Source: a bacterium
GTDB lineage: Bacteria > Armatimonadota > Fimbriimonadia > Fimbriimonadales > Fimbriimonadaceae
Reading direction: 5' to 3'
DNA: 64,000 bases
Assembly: GCA_013823945.1 (NCBI GenBank)
Contig: PNMZ01000004.1
Location: forward strand, 210,023-274,022
Shown: positions 61,847 to 64,000 of the stretch, one piece after another
Layout of the letters: every line of letters starts with the position of its first letter
Numbering within the stretch: position 1 is the stretch's first letter
The notes under the pieces: model-generated
What the model saw: the letters and a program-made list of their open reading frames with translations, nothing else
Told to the model about the DNA's origin: nothing
The model's database searches: none
Position numbers and translations under genes: made by a program

Positions 61847-62851
61847 GTGGCTTTAGCGGCTTGTTTTTCTGAAAGTAGGAGGTGTCGCTCTGAGAAGCGC
61901 TCTGGTGAGGCTCATTCCCGTGATTATGTTCTTGACCGTCTGGGGAGTGTGATTCAGATTTATCAGAACGGCTGGCCGATTGCTGACGCTTGCTATGAGC
62001 CTTATGGGGGGATCTACACTCAATGGAACATGTCCGGGAAGACGTTCACCTGGCTTGGTGGTTGGGGTTATCGCCAGACGGGGGTTGAATGGAGTTCTGT
62101 TTATGTGAGAGCTCGTCATTACTCTCCTAGTTTGAGTAACTGGACGAGTGTTGATCCGCTTTGGCCCTCTGAGATGCCTTATGGGTATGTGGAGGGCAGG
62201 GTGATGACGGGGGTGGACTACTGGGGGTGGAAGGTAATTGATCCTCAGTGCCCAAGTTTTTGCAGCGAAATAAAAAATATATCTGGTCGATTAGACAATC
62301 TGAAACGGTGTATGTTAAGTCGAGGTTTTCAATCTAGGGGAGTTGAAGAAGCTTGGAGGAATCTTCTTTCTTTCTGCACCGGAGCAAAGACTGTCGCAGT
62401 CTTTACAAAAGATGATCCTTGGAAAGGCCCAGGTACTTTAAGTCCTGAATGCTTGGAACAATTTGATAGGGAGTGCTCTCGATCGAATTTTGCTTCAGCT
62501 CAAACTTTGAGGTTAAGAGATCCACTTATTCCTACAATTGCTACGGTAGTACGAGGGCACTGCGCCATTGGAGATTGCTATGTGGAACTATCCAAAGAAT
62601 ATGATTGTGTTATTTTGAACTGCTCTGGCACTGGGAATTTTACAGGAGATTGGTGCCAGCATACCTTGGCGCATGAACTCACACATTGTGGTGGTATATG
62701 GCACGATGTTGGTAAGGCTCCGAAAGGAAACATTTACCGGGATTTTATTTATAACTTTGGGTGTTGCGTGGGGAGGATACTTGGTCATCCTGTGGGACCA
62801 AACTGTGCAGAACATAGATACGACATTCCTTGGAAGGTGGATGGGAAATGA
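61847..62851 (+). CDS. Truncated Rhs-core protein with metzincin-like C-terminal domain
   Basis: A 334-residue protein. Residues about 14-125 are the end of an Rhs-repeat-associated core: SGEAHSRDYVLDRLGSV, YEPYGG, VYVRARHYSPSLSNWTSVDP and the terminal VDYWG. The rest is a distinct Cys-rich domain with HTLAHELTHCGGIWHD (His276, Glu277, His280, His286), an exact HExxHxxGxxH zinc-protease motif. No methionine follows, so a Met-turn is not visible. Rhs cores normally sit in proteins of over 1000 residues and deliver C-terminal toxins; this one has only the last core segment. The toxin part is AT-richer than the neighbours. The next gene overlaps its stop. Confidence 0.85.
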   Translation: MALAACFSESRRCRSEKRSGEAHSRDYVLDRLGSVIQIYQNGWPIADACYEPYGGIYTQWNMSGKTFTWLGGWGYRQTGVEWSSVYVRARHYSPSLSNWTSVDPLWPSEMPYGYVEGRVMTGVDYWGWKVIDPQCPSFCSEIKNISGRLDNLKRCMLSRGFQSRGVEEAWRNLLSFCTGAKTVAVFTKDDPWKGPGTLSPECLEQFDRECSRSNFASAQTLRLRDPLIPTIATVVRGHCAIGDCYVELSKEYDCVILNCSGTGNFTGDWCQHTLAHELTHCGGIWHDVGKAPKGNIYRDFIYNFGCCVGRILGHPVGPNCAEHRYDIPWKVDGK

Positions 62852-63759
62852 CCAGAGGGGTTTTAATCAGCATTCTATTGAGTGCTTCGTTTTCTAACCA
62901 AACTGGTAAGATTGTTCCTCTTCTTCAGTTTAGTGATGTAATACAGGTCACTGCCAATTGGGACTCCGACCATCTCATTCTTTTGCGGCAAGAGCAAGGA
63001 TCTGTAGATAGACGAGTGGATGTGTTGCTAGAAAATACTGTAACTAGTTCGGTAGTTCTTCAGGAGGATGATAGGCTGATTGGGGTAGCTCCTTCCGGGG
63101 GAGCATTGATAAAGAAAATTGAATCGGAAAGAGAGATTTCTTATCAGGGAAAGGTTCAGCTTTTTCCGGGAGCGCAGTATAGACCGATTCTTACTAGCGG
63201 CATAGTTTTACAGCGGTTTACAAAGATGACCGCTTTTTGGGAATACGGATACGATGCTACAGCAGTGCATACGATTCCATTTAGGGCTTCAATTTTATCG
63301 AGGTATCGAAAAAAGGTGATGACTGTTGAATCAATTCGTCCCCCAACATTGAGATTTAGGGAGCCCAGAATCAGCGATCAGCTTTTATGGATCGTTGATC
63401 TTGGTCTTCGTAGTGGTAATCGGAAAGTTGTTCCGCTGAATATTCATCAGGACTCAAATTCGTTTCAGTGTATAACTTGGGGGGCACTATCTGATGATAC
63501 ACTCTTGGCCTTAGGAGGTTGGCTTTCACATGACGAGCAATTAATTGGTGGGTTCAAGAATGAACTGTGTATTGTGATATTTGATAGCACGTCTGGTGAA
63601 ATGAAGCAGATTTTGCCCTATAAGCATGCAAACGAGTACGACGATGTGGAGTTAGTGATATTTAATAGTGGCAAACGTGCCGCTATAAAAATAGGAAAAA
63701 ATTTGGAAATTATGGACACTATGAGGTTTTCGGAGAGCCGAGATACTCGTGAGATATAG
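62848..63759 (+). CDS. Secreted protein coupled to the Rhs toxin-like gene, candidate immunity
   Basis: A 303-residue protein whose ATG overlaps the preceding TGA by four bases (ATGA). It begins MTRGVLISILLSASFSNQTG, a plausible signal peptide. The remainder is beta-rich (QFSDVIQVTANWDSDHLILL, ELCIVIFDSTSGEMKQILPY) with no recognised domain. Position and coupling suggest an immunity or accessory protein for the metalloprotease-like domain (inference). Its codon and base use is AT-rich like the toxin part. Confidence 0.75.
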   Translation: MTRGVLISILLSASFSNQTGKIVPLLQFSDVIQVTANWDSDHLILLRQEQGSVDRRVDVLLENTVTSSVVLQEDDRLIGVAPSGGALIKKIESEREISYQGKVQLFPGAQYRPILTSGIVLQRFTKMTAFWEYGYDATAVHTIPFRASILSRYRKKVMTVESIRPPTLRFREPRISDQLLWIVDLGLRSGNRKVVPLNIHQDSNSFQCITWGALSDDTLLALGGWLSHDEQLIGGFKNELCIVIFDSTSGEMKQILPYKHANEYDDVELVIFNSGKRAAIKIGKNLEIMDTMRFSESRDTREI

Positions 63760-64000
63760 CCAGGAAAGTGCACTCTTGAATCAACCCACCGCCTATCCCT
63801 ACTCGGGTGATGGTTTGAATCGGAGTGAGATTGTCCCTGATCTCTCAAGTGATCCACCTTCGCTTTTAATCACGACTTTGGTTTGGGATGGCAGTGAGTA
63901 TCTGCAAGGACGAGACTAATGGGTGTTACTAACTACATGACGGTGAATGGGAAGATACGGAGTGAGCACCGTTCTGGTGAGGCTCATTCTCGTGATTATG
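63752..64000 (+). pseudogene. Frameshifted Rhs fragment, cut by window edge
   Basis: From 63752 one frame reads RYSQESALLNQPTAYPYSGD then GLNRSEIVPDLSS and TTLVWDGSEYLQGRD, a standard Rhs/YD-repeat end, and stops at the TAA 63917-63919. Two bases later the next frame continues GVTNYMTVNGKIRSEHRSGE and AHSRDY. One lost base separates the two parts. The last 43 bases (63958-64000) repeat 61886-61928 at 36 of 43 positions. The fragment may be the start of a larger Rhs gene to the right or a dead cassette. Confidence 0.75.

Noticed and set aside
61884..61930. Possible recombination site (att) at the repeated Rhs block
   Set aside because: The repeat is explained by shared Rhs coding sequence; no recombinase gene or short exact core marks it as an attachment site.
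1..64000. CRISPR array, rRNA, prophage or insertion sequence
   Set aside because: No regularly spaced repeats, no 16S/23S-like stretches, and no transposase, integrase or phage structural gene could be recognised in any frame.

Overview
The window reads as chromosomal DNA of a diderm bacterium, most plausibly of the phylum Armatimonadota (Fimbriimonadia-like). Four separate proteins begin with the pilin-like leader [20 protein letters not shown] followed by FPVFAQAK, a combination typical of that phylum (and of some Planctomycetes). A Kdo transferase (WaaA) implies LPS, there are several lipoproteins and Tat-type leaders, and GTG starts are common. The phylum assignment is inference; no rRNA gene is present to test it.

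Layout. 1-8.1 kb: a truncated intradiol dioxygenase, cytochrome bd oxidase (cydBA), an E2 acyltransferase, purF and ahcY; ahcY is preceded by a convincing S-adenosylhomocysteine riboswitch with an overlapping terminator. 8.1-13.8 kb: a minus-strand operon nnr - FHA protein - membrane double-FHA protein - VWA protein, probably a phosphothreonine signalling module; two of its genes carry the same palindromic repeat inside their coding sequence. 14-25 kb: ASCH protein, hydrolase, purC-waaA, pilin-like proteins, a 1072-residue secreted PA14/propeller/DUF1080 fusion, a TylF-type methyltransferase with a decayed copy nearby, and ispH. 25-38 kb: DUF6428 protein, tRNA-Trp, methyltransferase, DapA-like protein, Nudix, signal peptidase I, DUF4446 plus ECF sigma and probable anti-sigma, a second ECF sigma, a beta-helix protein and a phosphoesterase. 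38-49 kb: ABC-F ATPase, thioredoxin-fold protein, an SRPBCC/ArsR pair with a clear promoter-operator, a BNR/sortilin-type protein and a GH25-like protein. 48.7-61.8 kb: an N-terminal half-length carB, envelope proteins, an enoyl-CoA hydratase and biotin carboxylase, and two paralogous membrane proteins around a TPR-thioredoxin protein.

The right end (61.8-64 kb) is the most unusual part. A short Rhs-core fragment is fused to a cysteine-rich domain with a metzincin-type zinc motif (HELTHCGGIWHD). It overlaps by four bases a second gene for a secreted protein, and is followed by a frameshifted Rhs fragment and a restart of the same Rhs module. It looks like a cassette array of Rhs toxin tips with candidate partner genes, in visibly AT-richer DNA.

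A second window-wide signal is that at least 13 genes have a -10-like hexamer ending 6-7 bases before the start codon, which predicts widespread leaderless mRNAs and helps to choose start codons.
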